Below are positions 8,774 to 18,276 of a stretch of 64,000 nucleotides of DNA, piece by piece. The notes under the pieces are model-generated. The model made no database searches. It was not told the DNA's origin and saw only the letters and a list, made by a program, of their open reading frames with translations. Position 1 is the first letter of the stretch, and the number at the start of each line of letters is the position of its first letter. A program made the position numbers and the translations under genes. The stretch is from Rufibacter latericius (GTDB lineage Bacteria > Bacteroidota > Bacteroidia > Cytophagales > Hymenobacteraceae), in NCBI RefSeq assembly GCF_003721515.1, contig NZ_RJJD01000008.1, positions 124,001-188,000 on the forward strand. Direction: 5' to 3'.

Positions 8774-9997
8774 TTAGCTTAGTTTGGCTAAGCTGGCCTT
8801 AATACGCTCCAAGGCTTCAATCAACTTTGCGTCTGAAGCGGCAAAGGAGAACCGGATACACTGCGGCGCGCCAAAGGCCCCACCTTCTACCAACGACACG
8901 TGCGCTTCGTTGAGCAGGTACATGGCCAGGTCATTCGCATTCTCAATCTTGATATCGCCGGCCGACTTTCCGAAGAAAGAACTCACATCTGGGAAAATGT
9001 AGAATGCGCCCTGTGGCACGTAGGTCTTGATACCAGGAATTTCGTTCATCAGGCTTAATACCAGGTCACGACGGCGCAGGTAAGACGCGCTCATTTCTTC
9101 CGCCGAAGCTCTTCCACCTTCCAGAGCTGCCTGGGCGGCTTTCTGAGCAATGGAGCAGGTTCCACTGGTGATTTGGCTCTGCATTTTGTCGCAGGCATCG
9201 GCGATGTCTTTGTGCGCCGCGATGTAGCCCACGCGCCAGCCGGTCATGGCATAGCCTTTGGAGAAACCGTTCACGGTGATCACGCGGTCTTTGATGGCCT
9301 CAAAACGGGCAAGGCTGTAGTGCTCGCCGGTGAAGTTGATGTACTCATAGATTTCATCAGCGATGACGTGCACTTGCGGATGTTTCTCCAGGATGGCGGC
9401 AAACGCGGCTAGTTCGTCTTTGGTAAACACCGAGCCGGTGGGGTTGCAGGGCGAGGAATACATCACCAATTTAGTATTAGGCGTGATGGCGTCCTCCAAC
9501 TGCTGGGCCGTGATTTTGTAGTCGTTTTCCAGGGGACCCTGCACTGGCACCGGAATACCCTCGGCCAGTTTCACCACTTCCTCGTAGCTCACCCAGTACG
9601 GAGAAATGATGATCACCTCATCGCCGGGGTTCACCAGGCACATCACCGCATTGGCGATGGACTGCTTGGCTCCGGTGGAAACCACAATGTTCTCGGGTCC
9701 ATACTCCAGACCGTTGTCGCGGCGAAGTTTCTCCACGATGGCTTTGCGCAGGTCTGGGTAACCGGCTACCGGCGTATAAAAAGTGTAGCCATCATCAATG
9801 GCTTTCTTAGCGGCGTCTTTGATGTACTGAGGCGTCTGGAAATCTGGTTCTCCAAAACTCAGGTTGATCACATCCACCCCTTTGGCTGCCAGTTCCCGGG
9901 CTTTTTTGGCCATGGCTATGGTCTGGGACTCGGCAAGGGAGGTAATGCGGTCTGAAAGTGCTTTTTGTTCGGTAGTAATCATCTCTTGAGAAGACAT
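8774..9997 (-). CDS. Class I pyridoxal-phosphate aminotransferase (aspartate aminotransferase-like)
   Basis: This is a fold-type I PLP enzyme, probably an aspartate or broad-specificity aminotransferase. It has 407 residues from the ATG at 9997. The family landmarks are INLSFGEPDFQTP near the N-terminus, YSSPCNPTGSV, IADEIYEYI, and the PLP-lysine motif NGFSKGYAMTGWRVGY. The C-terminal arginine region IRFSFAAS is also present. A TTG five codons upstream and an ATG at 9982 are alternative starts. Aspartate as the main substrate is inferred from family similarity. Confidence 0.92.
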   Translation of the reverse strand: MSSQEMITTEQKALSDRITSLAESQTIAMAKKARELAAKGVDVINLSFGEPDFQTPQYIKDAAKKAIDDGYTFYTPVAGYPDLRKAIVEKLRRDNGLEYGPENIVVSTGAKQSIANAVMCLVNPGDEVIIISPYWVSYEEVVKLAEGIPVPVQGPLENDYKITAQQLEDAITPNTKLVMYSSPCNPTGSVFTKDELAAFAAILEKHPQVHVIADEIYEYINFTGEHYSLARFEAIKDRVITVNGFSKGYAMTGWRVGYIAAHKDIADACDKMQSQITSGTCSIAQKAAQAALEGGRASAEEMSASYLRRRDLVLSLMNEIPGIKTYVPQGAFYIFPDVSSFFGKSAGDIKIENANDLAMYLLNEAHVSLVEGGAFGAPQCIRFSFAASDAKLIEALERIKASLAKLS

Positions 9998-10219
9998 AAG
10001 GTGTGAACTCAAAAATAGGTGCTTTTGCTGTTTTTATAGCGGATTCGCGAATATTTAATTAATCCTTCACGATTTTGGGGCCATTTACTGGAAATAAACG
10101 AAGAAACAGGAGATTGTACCTTTCTTAAACGGGTCTAGGGACAAAACAGTATCCTAAGAAATGGAATACATCCTTTCTCTGCCTCTTCTACCGCTCCAGG
10201 AAGAAAGGGTTTTACTTTT

Positions 10220-12127
10220 CTAGGCGGGTCTGCCCAGGTTGGAAAGATTACGGGCCATGATAAGTAGGTCTGCATAAGGAGTATAGTCTTTGGCGTAGAC
10301 CACCTCCATCTGCCGAGCCGCGGCCAGGCTGATACGGCGGCCGGAGATCTTGTCCACTGGCGAGAGAATAGCCGGTTTTGAATCTGAAGTGGCCGTGGCT
10401 TTGAGGCCCACCCATTGATAAAGCCCAACCAAGTTTCCGAGGCAATTTTTCAAAAACTGCCTTTTTCCTTTGATCCGCCAGATCAGGAACGGGGCCAACA
10501 CCAACAGCAGGACACTCACCAGCGAGTTCAGCACCGCCTTGTTGCGCCGGTGGTACGGGTTCAGCAGATTCACCTCAATGTGCAGGGCGTAATAATCGCC
10601 GCGGGCGTTTTTAGACGAGGACCCGATGATGTAGGTGCTGTTCTCGGGCAGGATCTTGAACTCCACAGCACTGTTATGGATCTGCACCATCCACTCAATG
10701 ATCTGGGATACAGCCAGGTCTTTTCCACAGAAAATGAGTTCGTTGATTTTATAAATCTCGATGACTTCTTTGATCTGCCTTAAGTCGGCGGGGGTATGCT
10801 GAGGTTCCAGACGAGCCAACGGGACCTGGGCACCGGCCTGCCGCAACAGAACAGAGGCCCGTTTCACCTCTTTGCCGCTCCCCACCACCGCAATGCGCTT
10901 GGCCTTCGGTTCCCCGAAACGCCAGTGCCCATACGTACTAAAATGCCAGATAAGGCGCCAAAGGGTCATGCCCACCAGCCCCACCAACACGGCCACCAGC
11001 AAATGCTTTTTATTCGTTTCCCCCACAATGGAGACGATGCTGGAGAACGCCATAAGCAAAATACTGCCCCACAGCATGCCGCTCACCAGCCGGTACAAAC
11101 GTCCGGGTTTGTCATAGGCTCCGCTGAAGAAAGCACTGCCCAGCCAGACGCCCAGGTACGCACCCCACATGGGGGTCACGCCCAAAGGCAAGGGATTAGG
11201 TACCATTCCCTTCCCTATGATCGCGCCCAAGACGAGGCAAAGTCCATCCAGCAGAAGAGGCGTTACCCGCTGAAAAGCCCGGAATAGAATAGCAATGGCA
11301 GCGCGCAGGTAAATGGCCAGCCGGATCAAAAAGGAATACAGCCGGGCCTGCCGACCGCTGAAATGTTTCTCCGCGAACACCATCATGGCCCGGTAGAACA
11401 TGAACACGTAGTTCACGCTGGTTTTGCGGGTACTTTCGCCTTTGTAGTGGATGATGCGGGTCTCGGGGAAGTAGATGACGTCATAGCCGCCTTCCTTGAT
11501 GCGATAAGATAGATCGATGTCCTCGCCGTACATGAAGAAATCCTCATCCAGCAAGCCCACCTTTTCCAGCGCCTCGGCCCGCATGAACATATAGGCCCCG
11601 GCCAGGATATCGATTTTGTGCACCTCATCTTTGGACAGATGCCCCAGGTGGTAGCGGTTGAACAAGGCCGAGGTAGGGAACATTGCCGCCAGCCCGAAGA
11701 CCTTGGAGAACGCCACCCAGGGCGTAGGCAGCCCCCGCTTGGATTCTGGCAGGAACTGGCCCGCGCCATCCATCATTTTCACACCCAAGGCCCCGGCCCC
11801 GGGGTTCTGCTCCATGAAATGAAAGCACTTGAGAAAGGTATCTTCCTCCACCACCGTGTCTGGGTTGAGGAGCAACACGTACTTGCCCTGCGATAATCGA
11901 ATAGCCTGGTTATTGGCTTTGGAAAACCCCAGGTTCTCTTTGTTGGCCAGCAGAATCACCTCGGGGAAGCGCCGCTGCACCATCTCCACTGATCCGTCTA
12001 CCGAGTTATTGTCTACCACAAACACCTCTACCCGCAGCTTCTGCATGGCCTTTCTAACAGAAAGCAGGCATTGCTCCAGGAAATAGCTGACGTTGTAATT
12101 GACAATGATGACGGAGAGGTCTTTCAA
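10220..12127 (-). CDS. Family 2 glycosyltransferase fused to a membrane region and a sugar-transferase-like tail
   Basis: This is a 635-residue envelope glycan enzyme of composite design. Residues 1 to about 260 form a GT2 domain of the rhamnosyltransferase-like type: SVIIVNYN at the N-terminus, VVDNNSVDGS, LLNPDTVVEED and GEDIDLSYRI. Then follow about four to five membrane segments and a Rossmann-like part (KRIAVVGSGKEVKRAS) such as precedes the catalytic domain of polyprenyl-phosphate sugar transferases. A final membrane helix and PFLIWRIKGKRQFLKN echo the start of that catalytic domain, but the expected KFRTM-type catalytic block is missing. Translation seems to begin at a TTG (12127), since an in-frame stop lies shortly upstream and no ATG precedes the GT2 fold. 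It probably acts in O-antigen or exopolysaccharide assembly. Confidence 0.82.
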   Translation of the reverse strand: MKDLSVIIVNYNVSYFLEQCLLSVRKAMQKLRVEVFVVDNNSVDGSVEMVQRRFPEVILLANKENLGFSKANNQAIRLSQGKYVLLLNPDTVVEEDTFLKCFHFMEQNPGAGALGVKMMDGAGQFLPESKRGLPTPWVAFSKVFGLAAMFPTSALFNRYHLGHLSKDEVHKIDILAGAYMFMRAEALEKVGLLDEDFFMYGEDIDLSYRIKEGGYDVIYFPETRIIHYKGESTRKTSVNYVFMFYRAMMVFAEKHFSGRQARLYSFLIRLAIYLRAAIAILFRAFQRVTPLLLDGLCLVLGAIIGKGMVPNPLPLGVTPMWGAYLGVWLGSAFFSGAYDKPGRLYRLVSGMLWGSILLMAFSSIVSIVGETNKKHLLVAVLVGLVGMTLWRLIWHFSTYGHWRFGEPKAKRIAVVGSGKEVKRASVLLRQAGAQVPLARLEPQHTPADLRQIKEVIEIYKINELIFCGKDLAVSQIIEWMVQIHNSAVEFKILPENSTYIIGSSSKNARGDYYALHIEVNLLNPYHRRNKAVLNSLVSVLLLVLAPFLIWRIKGKRQFLKNCLGNLVGLYQWVGLKATATSDSKPAILSPVDKISGRRISLAAARQMEVVYAKDYTPYADLLIMARNLSNLGRPA

Positions 12128-12201
12128 GCGAGAACGTTGGGTCGGTTAGGGTAGCGGGGCAATATCCTGGAAATTTCAGAAAAGAACTACAAACATAAAA
12201 A

Positions 12202-12225
12202 AAGCAGGAACATATGTTCCTGCTT
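12202..12225 (-). terminator. recR terminator hairpin
   Basis: A perfect 24-base palindrome with arms AAGCAGGAACAT and ATGTTCCTGCTT, followed on the minus strand by a T run (A run on plus at 12197-12203). It is downstream of recR. Confidence 0.75.
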
Positions 12226-12234
12226 GTCTGACCA

Positions 12235-12269
12235 TTTCGGGCCTGTTTTCATAAAAATAAGCCAAAAAC
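12235..12269. repeat. Dispersed palindrome, copy 4
   Basis: TTTCGGGCCTGTTTT, CATA, AAAATAAGCCAAAAAC. Its last base is the first base of the recR stop codon (TAG on minus, 12271-12269). Confidence 0.65.
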
Positions 12270-12877
12270 TAGATTTGGCTGTATGCTGTGCGGTCTAAGA
12301 TACTGCGCCCCAGGGTGATCTCATCGGTGTACTCCAATTCGCCGCCTACCGGTACGCCTCTGGCGATGCTGGAGATGCGGGCCGGGTAGTCTTTCAGTTT
12401 GCGGGTAAGATAGAAAGCGGTGGTATCGCCTTCCATGGTAGGGCTCAAAGCCAGGATGATCTCTTTCACCCCGGAACTAGGCAACCGCTCCACCAGTGAC
12501 TGGATATGCAGGTCTGACGGGCCCACGCCTTCCAGCGGAGAAATGACGCCACCCAGCACATGGTACACACCCTTGTACTGAGATGTATTCTCAATAGCAA
12601 TCACATCCCGCATGTCACTCACTACGCACAGCAGGGCGCGGTCGCGGAGCGGATTGGCGCAAATGCCGCATTCCTCCTGGTCAGAGATGTTATGGCAGGT
12701 TTTGCAGTACCGGATGCCGGTGCGCATGCGTACCAGGGCCTCAGAAAGTTGTTTTGTATCTTCGGTTTCGGCTTTGAGCAAATGCAATACCAGACGCAGG
12801 GCAGTCTTTTTGCCTACGCCAGGTAATTTTGCCAACTCTTCTACCGCATTCTCAATCAGCTTAGAAGGGAAATTCAT
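12269..12877 (-). CDS. recR: Recombination mediator RecR
   Basis: RecR works with RecF and RecO to load RecA at gaps. The 202-residue protein has the N-terminal helix-hairpin-helix (LPGVGKKTALRL), the four-cysteine zinc finger CKTCHNISDQEECGIC (residues 58-73), and a Toprim domain with LCVVSDMRDVIAIE and the family-specific ALSPTMEGDTTA and ARGVPVGGELEY. The length and motif order are standard. clpS lies 15 bases upstream on the same strand, and the two may be cotranscribed. Confidence 0.97.
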   Translation of the reverse strand: MNFPSKLIENAVEELAKLPGVGKKTALRLVLHLLKAETEDTKQLSEALVRMRTGIRYCKTCHNISDQEECGICANPLRDRALLCVVSDMRDVIAIENTSQYKGVYHVLGGVISPLEGVGPSDLHIQSLVERLPSSGVKEIILALSPTMEGDTTAFYLTRKLKDYPARISSIARGVPVGGELEYTDEITLGRSILDRTAYSQI

Positions 12878-12892
12878 CCAGTTAGTTCAGGG

Positions 12893-13174
12893 TTAAACGA
12901 TATCTGCTGAGATACCCCGGTCGTGGATGGCGGTGCACATGATTTCCAGTTCAGAGAAGGTACCCATTTTCACGGTGCACTTCCCTTTGTAATGGATCAA
13001 CATGGTACATTGCTCGGCCTGTTCCTGTGTGTGGCGGCAGACCTGAACCAACGTATTGATCACGTGCTCAAACGTATTCACGTCATCGTTGTACACCACC
13101 AGCTCGCGCACATCGGTGGTTTCCTCCAATAACAGCACGTCTTCCTGCTCCAGAATTTCAGTTAGAATGTCCAT
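12893..13174 (-). CDS. clpS: ATP-dependent Clp protease adaptor ClpS
   Basis: ClpS delivers N-degron substrates to the ClpAP/ClpCP protease. The 93-residue protein has the core motif VYNDDVNTFEHVI, where the Asn-Asp pair contacts the substrate N-terminus, and then the helical region QVCRHTQEQAEQCTMLIHYKG with its conserved histidine. The acidic N-terminal tail (EILEQEDVLLLEETTD) matches the flexible extension of the family. It lies directly upstream of recR and is divergent from the DPP IV-like gene. Confidence 0.95.
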   Translation of the reverse strand: MDILTEILEQEDVLLLEETTDVRELVVYNDDVNTFEHVINTLVQVCRHTQEQAEQCTMLIHYKGKCTVKMGTFSELEIMCTAIHDRGISADIV

Positions 13175-13286
13175 AACGCAAAATTAAGCAATTAACCTGA
13201 GTTTAGGAAGTTCTCAGCTGGGGTCTCAGCAAAAGTAAAACAGTTAAAAAGCGCCTCTTGTTCCTGAAAAAAAGGTAGTTTAGCCT

Positions 13287-13294
13287 TATTTTTG
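13287..13294 (+). promoter_or_regulatory. Candidate -7 promoter box of the S9 peptidase gene
   Basis: TATTTTTG matches TAnnTTTG in the divergent clpS/S9 peptidase region, about 80 bases before the ATG. Palindrome copy 5 would lie inside the resulting leader. Confidence 0.4.
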
Positions 13295-13332
13295 ATAGAA
13301 GAACGGTCTTCTGAAGCCGTTATATGGCCAGC

Positions 13333-13368
13333 TTTTAGAGCCTGTTTTTCCAATTTCAACCTTAAAAC
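13333..13368. repeat. Dispersed palindrome, copy 5 (in a 5' leader)
   Basis: TTTTAGAGCCTGTTTTT, then a degraded centre and CCTTAAAAC. It ends four bases before the ATG of the S9 peptidase, an unusual position for this family. Confidence 0.55.
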
Positions 13369-13372
13369 AAAC

Positions 13373-15529
13373 ATGCATAAACAACCCCTTGCCTGGGTAG
13401 CCTTGCTTTGGCTTTCCTTCCTTTCGGCTGTTCCGGTCACTGGCCAGCAGAAACTACTTACCATGGAAGATGCCTTCCTGAATTCCAGCCTTACCCCTGC
13501 CAACCTCCGCCAGCTCACCTGGGTGCCCGGCACCAATGACTTCAGCTATGTCAGCGACAAGATGGATCAGCTGTTAAGAGGGAACGTGCGCGAAAATGCC
13601 CGGCCCGTTCTTTCTCTTACTGACCTGAACGCTGCCCTGGAGAAAGCCGGAATCTCAAAGGTAAGTTCTGTCAATGGCTTGCAATGGCTGAACGCCACCG
13701 AGGTGCTGCTTACCCAGAACGGAACGGTATTCCGGTACAATCCCCAGACCAAAACCGGCCAGGTTTCTTACAAACTGGATGCCGCCGCTGAGAACAAAGA
13801 CTTTTCCCCTAACAAACAGCGCATCGCCTACACCAAAGGCAATAACCTGTTCTTTTCTCAAAATGGGGCCGAAAACAAGCAGATCACACAGGAAACCAAC
13901 CCCGAGATTGTCAACGGACAGGCAGCACACCGGTCTGAGTTCGGGATTTCCAAAGGCACCTTTTGGAGCCCCAGCGGCAACAGCCTAGCGTTCTACCGCA
14001 TGGACCAGACCATGGTCACCGATTATCCGCTGGTGGAAGTGAACCCGGTTCCGGCCAAATTGAACAACATCAAATACCCTATGGCCGGCGGCAAAAGCCA
14101 TCATGTGACGGTAGGCGTGTACAACGTTGCCTCGGGCAAAACCATTTTCCTGAAAACCGGTGAACCCGCCGAGCAGTACCTCACCAATCTGACCTGGAGC
14201 CCCGATGAGAAATCCATTTACCTGGCCGTGGTGAACCGGGCCCAAAACCAGATGTGGCTGAACCAGTACGATGCCAATACCGGTGCCTTTGTGAAAACCC
14301 TGTATGAAGAGAAAAACGACAAGTGGGTAGAGCCTGAGCACGGAATGTACTTTGTACCGGGTCACCCAAATCAGTTTGTCTGGATCAGCGAGCGCGATGG
14401 CTATGACCACCTGTACCTCTATGACACCAACGGAAAGCTCATCCGGCAACTCACCAAAGGCGAGTGGGTGGTGAAGGATTTGGTGGGGTTTGACAAAAGC
14501 GGCCGTGAAGCGTACTTCACCTCCACCGCCGAGAGCCCGCTGGAGCGCCATTTCTACGCCGTGGAACTAAGCACCGCCCGTACCGGCCGATTGACGCAGG
14601 GCAGCGGCGTGCACAATATCTCCTTCAGCCCAACTGGCCAATATTTTATTGACAACTACAGCAGCCCGGTGACACCCCGCACCATCCGGATTTTAGACAC
14701 CGAGGCCGGAAGAGTGACCAAAACATTGTTAGTTGCGCAGAACCCGCTGCAAGACTACCAACTAGGCGAGACCACCATTTTCCCCATCAAAGCCGAGGAC
14801 GGCACTGACCTGTATTGCCGAATGATCACGCCGCCCAACTTCGATGAGAAGAAAAAGTACCCGGTGGTGATGTACGTGTACGGCGGGCCGCACCTGCAGA
14901 TGATCAACAACAGCTGGCTAGGCGGTTCTAACCTCTGGATGCAATTGATGGCACAGAAAGGCTACATTGTTTTCTCGCTGGACAACCGCGGCTCCGCCGA
15001 TAGAGGACGCGCCTTTGAGCAAGCCATCTTCCGGCAAGTGGGATTAGCCGAAGTCAGTGATCAGATGAAAGGCGTGGCCTATCTGAAAAACCTTCCCTAT
15101 GTGGACGTCAACCGCATGGGCGTGCACGGCTGGAGCTACGGCGGTTTCATGACCACGTCGCTCATGCTCAAACAGCCCGGTGTCTTTAAAGTAGGCATTG
15201 CCGGCGGCCCCGTGATTGACTGGCGCCTCTACGAAGTTATGTACACCGAGCGTTACATGGACACCCCCCAGGAAAACCCGCAAGGCTTTGAACAGGCCAA
15301 CCTGCTCAACCACGTGAAGAACCTGAAAGGCAAACTGCTCATGATTCACGGCACCGTAGACGATGTAGTGGTCTGGCAGCACAGCCTTTCCTTCCTGAAA
15401 AAAGCCGTAGATGAAGGTGTCCTGCTGGATTACTTTGTGTACCCGGGCCACCCGCACAACGTAGGCGGAAAAGACCGCGTGCACCTCTACAAAAAGGTAA
15501 CCCAATACTTTGACGAGCATCTGAAATAG
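13373..15529 (+). CDS. S9 family dipeptidyl peptidase IV-like protease
   Basis: This is a prolyl-oligopeptidase-family serine protease of 718 residues that probably removes dipeptides from peptide N-termini outside the cytoplasm. A signal peptide (LLWLSFLSAVPVTGQ) is followed by an N-terminal beta-propeller and a C-terminal alpha/beta hydrolase. The catalytic serine is Ser588 in GWSYGGFMT, the aspartate lies in GTVDDVV, and the histidine is His695 in GHPHNVGG. The ATG at 13373 is chosen because the upstream in-frame TTG extension crosses the dispersed palindrome and would bury the signal peptide. The gene stands alone, followed by palindrome copy 6 and a terminator. Confidence 0.93.
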   Translation: MHKQPLAWVALLWLSFLSAVPVTGQQKLLTMEDAFLNSSLTPANLRQLTWVPGTNDFSYVSDKMDQLLRGNVRENARPVLSLTDLNAALEKAGISKVSSVNGLQWLNATEVLLTQNGTVFRYNPQTKTGQVSYKLDAAAENKDFSPNKQRIAYTKGNNLFFSQNGAENKQITQETNPEIVNGQAAHRSEFGISKGTFWSPSGNSLAFYRMDQTMVTDYPLVEVNPVPAKLNNIKYPMAGGKSHHVTVGVYNVASGKTIFLKTGEPAEQYLTNLTWSPDEKSIYLAVVNRAQNQMWLNQYDANTGAFVKTLYEEKNDKWVEPEHGMYFVPGHPNQFVWISERDGYDHLYLYDTNGKLIRQLTKGEWVVKDLVGFDKSGREAYFTSTAESPLERHFYAVELSTARTGRLTQGSGVHNISFSPTGQYFIDNYSSPVTPRTIRILDTEAGRVTKTLLVAQNPLQDYQLGETTIFPIKAEDGTDLYCRMITPPNFDEKKKYPVVMYVYGGPHLQMINNSWLGGSNLWMQLMAQKGYIVFSLDNRGSADRGRAFEQAIFRQVGLAEVSDQMKGVAYLKNLPYVDVNRMGVHGWSYGGFMTTSLMLKQPGVFKVGIAGGPVIDWRLYEVMYTERYMDTPQENPQGFEQANLLNHVKNLKGKLLMIHGTVDDVVVWQHSLSFLKKAVDEGVLLDYFVYPGHPHNVGGKDRVHLYKKVTQYFDEHLK

Positions 15530-15535
15530 GAAACA

Positions 15536-15570
15536 TTTAGCGTCTGTTTTGCGGAAAACAGCGCAAAAAC
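15536..15570. repeat. Dispersed palindrome, copy 6
   Basis: TTTAGCGTCTGTTTT, GCGG, AAAACAGCGCAAAAAC. It starts seven bases after the peptidase stop, and its AAAAC end is shared with the next hairpin. Confidence 0.7.
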
Positions 15571-15607
15571 AGAAAGGCTGTCTCTATGGGGCAGCCTTTC
15601 TGTTTTT
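15567..15607 (+). terminator. Terminator after the S9 peptidase gene
   Basis: AAACAGAAAGGCTG pairs with CAGCCTTTCTGTTT and ends in a T run. Confidence 0.8.
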
Positions 15608-15800
15608 AGATACTTAAACCAACTAGTAGTTACTTTCTTCCAAAAGCATTTTGACGCCAGTCTCATGATTTGGGATGAAGCGAGTCTCCAGACTCGCCGG
15701 AAACCACTGGCAGAATTCTTAAGGGCTAGTTTGGAGTAGTATTCCCACAGAAGAAGAGGGTAAGCAATCGAACCGTTCCGAAGTAACCCAAAACTTGAAT

Positions 15801-16253
15801 TCACACCCCAAACTGCCTTAAATGATGATCCAGGTGTTTATAGAACATATTGTTCCACTCCTGGCTGTTAAGTTTTCCGAACGAAAGCGACTCCTTGCCT
15901 TCAAAATAGTTCTTGCCTAGCTTCCGGGTTTTCTGAATGTAGTCTATCAGCCTACTTTTCTCTAACTCGAAGTCTTTGGTCTCTTTGATGAGAAACTGTG
16001 GGGCGGTGCGTATGTTTTTTTGGTAAGGCTCTTCATTCACTACTTTGCTTTTCACCAGCAGTTTCAGAATTAACCGCATAAAGGGATTGGGCTTGGCGTG
16101 GATGTTCTCGAAGGCCATCTCATACATGACGTTGCAATGCGCTAACATCTGGGCCACCGTCATCTTTCCCCAAAGCGGTTGGGAAGTAGGGCTTAGATGG
16201 TCAATACGAGCGAGGACTTCCGCCACGTCACGCTGCTCGAATACGTTTTTCAT
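15801..16253 (-). CDS. DUF1569 (DinB-like fold) protein
   Basis: This 150-residue protein matches the DUF1569 pattern: the N-terminal LARIDHLSPTSQPLWGKMTVAQMLAHCN (shown in parts as LWGKMTVAQMLAHC) and a C-terminal FYKHLDHHLRQFGV. Conserved histidines in AHCN and KHLDHHLRQF are those expected to bind a metal in the DinB/YfiT four-helix fold. The function is unknown. The gene is convergent with the S9 peptidase; the roughly 190 bp between the terminator and this gene shows no feature. Confidence 0.75.
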   Translation of the reverse strand: MKNVFEQRDVAEVLARIDHLSPTSQPLWGKMTVAQMLAHCNVMYEMAFENIHAKPNPFMRLILKLLVKSKVVNEEPYQKNIRTAPQFLIKETKDFELEKSRLIDYIQKTRKLGKNYFEGKESLSFGKLNSQEWNNMFYKHLDHHLRQFGV

Positions 16254-16561
16254 ATCGTTTTAATAGCTGCTTCTTCGAAAATACACGCTACAAATGGGAT
16301 TCATGTACCCGAATATAAAAGATTAAGCTCGTAATGGAAGAAGAAGTTGAGGTCAGGAAGAATCAGTCAACTACGTCACACGTTTAGATGAGCCTTGGCC
16401 ATCTGAAGCTTCTCCTTTTCTGCCGTTATTTCCAAAAGCAGCGGTAAAACACCATCTATTTTCCGGCACACATACTTATTTGAGCACGGGCCTGCCCGAA
16501 AGTGAATTCGATTTAATTTCTGAACTTCTTCCGGCAGCTTCTTTTTCCCATGGAACTCTCC

Positions 16562-16569
16562 TATTTTCG
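16562..16569 (+). promoter_or_regulatory. Candidate -7 promoter box of the M28 peptidase gene
   Basis: TATTTTCG is one base from TAnnTTTG and lies 27 bases before the ATG. The remaining 333 bp gap from 16264 shows nothing else I can name. Confidence 0.35.
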
Positions 16570-16596
16570 GCCACCTGACTACTAAACAAACCGCCT

Positions 16597-18270
16597 ATGT
16601 TCAAACGAATCCACATCTGGGCTATTCCGCTCAGTTTAAGCCTTCTTTCTGGGTGCCAGTCCAGCAGCAGCAAGAAAGAGGCCGCTACTTCTGCTTCAGA
16701 TACCAACGCTGCTGTCACGCAGGAAAGCTACAAGCAGTACGTGACCGCCCTGGCTGCCGATGACATGGAAGGCCGGAAGCCATTCACCAACGGCGAGAAA
16801 AAGACGCTGGCCTACCTGGAGAAAGAAGCCCGAGCCTTGGGCCTGGAACCCGGCAACGAAGGCAGCTTCTTGCAGGAAGTGCCCATGGTAGAAATCACCT
16901 CTTCGCCCGCCCCTACCATGACCGTTAAAGGCAAGCAAGCCATGGAACTGAAAGGGCCGGACGATTACGTGATCTGGGCGCGGCGCACCGAAGAAAATGT
17001 CTCTATCAAAGACAGCGAACTGGTGTTTGCCGGTTTCGGGATTGTAGCGCCGGAATACAACTGGGACGACTATGCCGGGCTCAATGTGAAAGACAAAGTG
17101 GTGGTGGTGCTGGTCAGCGATCCGGGGTTTTATTCAGCAGATACTACCTTCTTCAAGGGCCGCACCATGACGTACTACGGCCGCTGGACCTACAAACTGG
17201 AGGAAGCCGCCCGCCAAGGTGCCAAAGGCTGCCTAATTGTGCATGCCACCGAACCCGCTGGCTATGGGTTTCAGGTGGTGCAGAACAATTGGAAGACCTC
17301 TAAATTTTACCTGGATACCCGCGGCAAAGAAACCAACAAATGCGCCATGGAAGGCTGGATTACCACGCCCGTCGCGGAGAAACTGTTCACTGCCGCCGGC
17401 AAGAATTTCCAGACGGAACTGCAAAGGGCCGCTAAACCCGGCTTCAAAGGAAATTCGTTGGGCTTGACTGTGAGCACTTCCCTGAACGCCAAGGTACGGT
17501 ATGACAAATCGTTCAACTTCATCGCGAAGATCACCGGAAGCAAACGACCTGATGAGGCCATCGTCTACTCAGGCCACTGGGATCACCTGGGCATCGGAAA
17601 AAAAGACGCCCAGAACGACAGCATCTACAACGGAGCCGCCGACAATGCCAGCGGCACCGCCGGTCTGCTCGCCGTGGCCAAGGCTTTCCAGAGCCAGTCA
17701 CAAAAACCTGACCGAACGGTGGTCTTCCTTTCGGTGACCGCCGAGGAACAAGGGTTACTGGGCTCAGCGCAATACGCAGAGAAGCCCGTCTTCCCGAAGG
17801 AGAAAACCGTAGCCAACCTCAACATGGACATGCTCAACCCCTTCGGGGAAACCAAAGACATCGTCCTGATTGGCATGGGCCAGTCTGAGTTGGAGGACAT
17901 CCTTTCAGAGGAAGCCAAAAAGGTGGGCCGCTACCTTGCCCGTGATCCTAACCCAGAGGCTGGCCTTTACTACCGGTCAGATCATTTCAACTTCGCAAAG
18001 ATGGGCGTACCAGCCCTATTCACCGGCATGGGCACCGACCACGTGCAACTAGGCAAAGCCGAAGGCAAAAAACTGCTGGAGAACTTCACGGCCAACATCT
18101 ACCACAAACCAAACGATGAGGTAAACGCCGCTTTCAAGATGGACGGAGCCGTGGCTGATCTTCAGTTACTGTTTCAGGTGGGAAGAAGGCTGGCTACTTC
18201 GGAAAAATGGCCCAACTGGAAAACCGGCTCCGAGTTCAAGGCCGTGCGCGATGCTTATATGAAACGATAA
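16597..18270 (+). CDS. M28 family metallopeptidase lipoprotein with PA domain
   Basis: This is a zinc aminopeptidase-like protein of 557 residues anchored as a lipoprotein (SLLSGC, Cys19). A PA domain (roughly residues 140-290) is inserted before the catalytic domain, as in glutamate-carboxypeptidase-like M28 enzymes. The di-zinc site is readable: the ligand His in YSGHWDHLG, Asp in DNASGTAG, the catalytic Glu pair in TAEEQGLLGS, Asp in NLNMDML and the last His in RSDHFNFAKMG. It probably degrades peptides in the periplasm or at the surface. It is a single gene with a palindrome copy and a very long hairpin after the stop. Confidence 0.92.
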   Translation: MFKRIHIWAIPLSLSLLSGCQSSSSKKEAATSASDTNAAVTQESYKQYVTALAADDMEGRKPFTNGEKKTLAYLEKEARALGLEPGNEGSFLQEVPMVEITSSPAPTMTVKGKQAMELKGPDDYVIWARRTEENVSIKDSELVFAGFGIVAPEYNWDDYAGLNVKDKVVVVLVSDPGFYSADTTFFKGRTMTYYGRWTYKLEEAARQGAKGCLIVHATEPAGYGFQVVQNNWKTSKFYLDTRGKETNKCAMEGWITTPVAEKLFTAAGKNFQTELQRAAKPGFKGNSLGLTVSTSLNAKVRYDKSFNFIAKITGSKRPDEAIVYSGHWDHLGIGKKDAQNDSIYNGAADNASGTAGLLAVAKAFQSQSQKPDRTVVFLSVTAEEQGLLGSAQYAEKPVFPKEKTVANLNMDMLNPFGETKDIVLIGMGQSELEDILSEEAKKVGRYLARDPNPEAGLYYRSDHFNFAKMGVPALFTGMGTDHVQLGKAEGKKLLENFTANIYHKPNDEVNAAFKMDGAVADLQLLFQVGRRLATSEKWPNWKTGSEFKAVRDAYMKR

Positions 18271-18276
18271 CCTTGC

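Noticed and set aside
15487..15804. 105-codon minus-strand frame between the S9 peptidase and the DUF1569 gene
   Set aside because: It runs across a palindrome copy and a terminator into the peptidase coding end, so it is unlikely to be translated.
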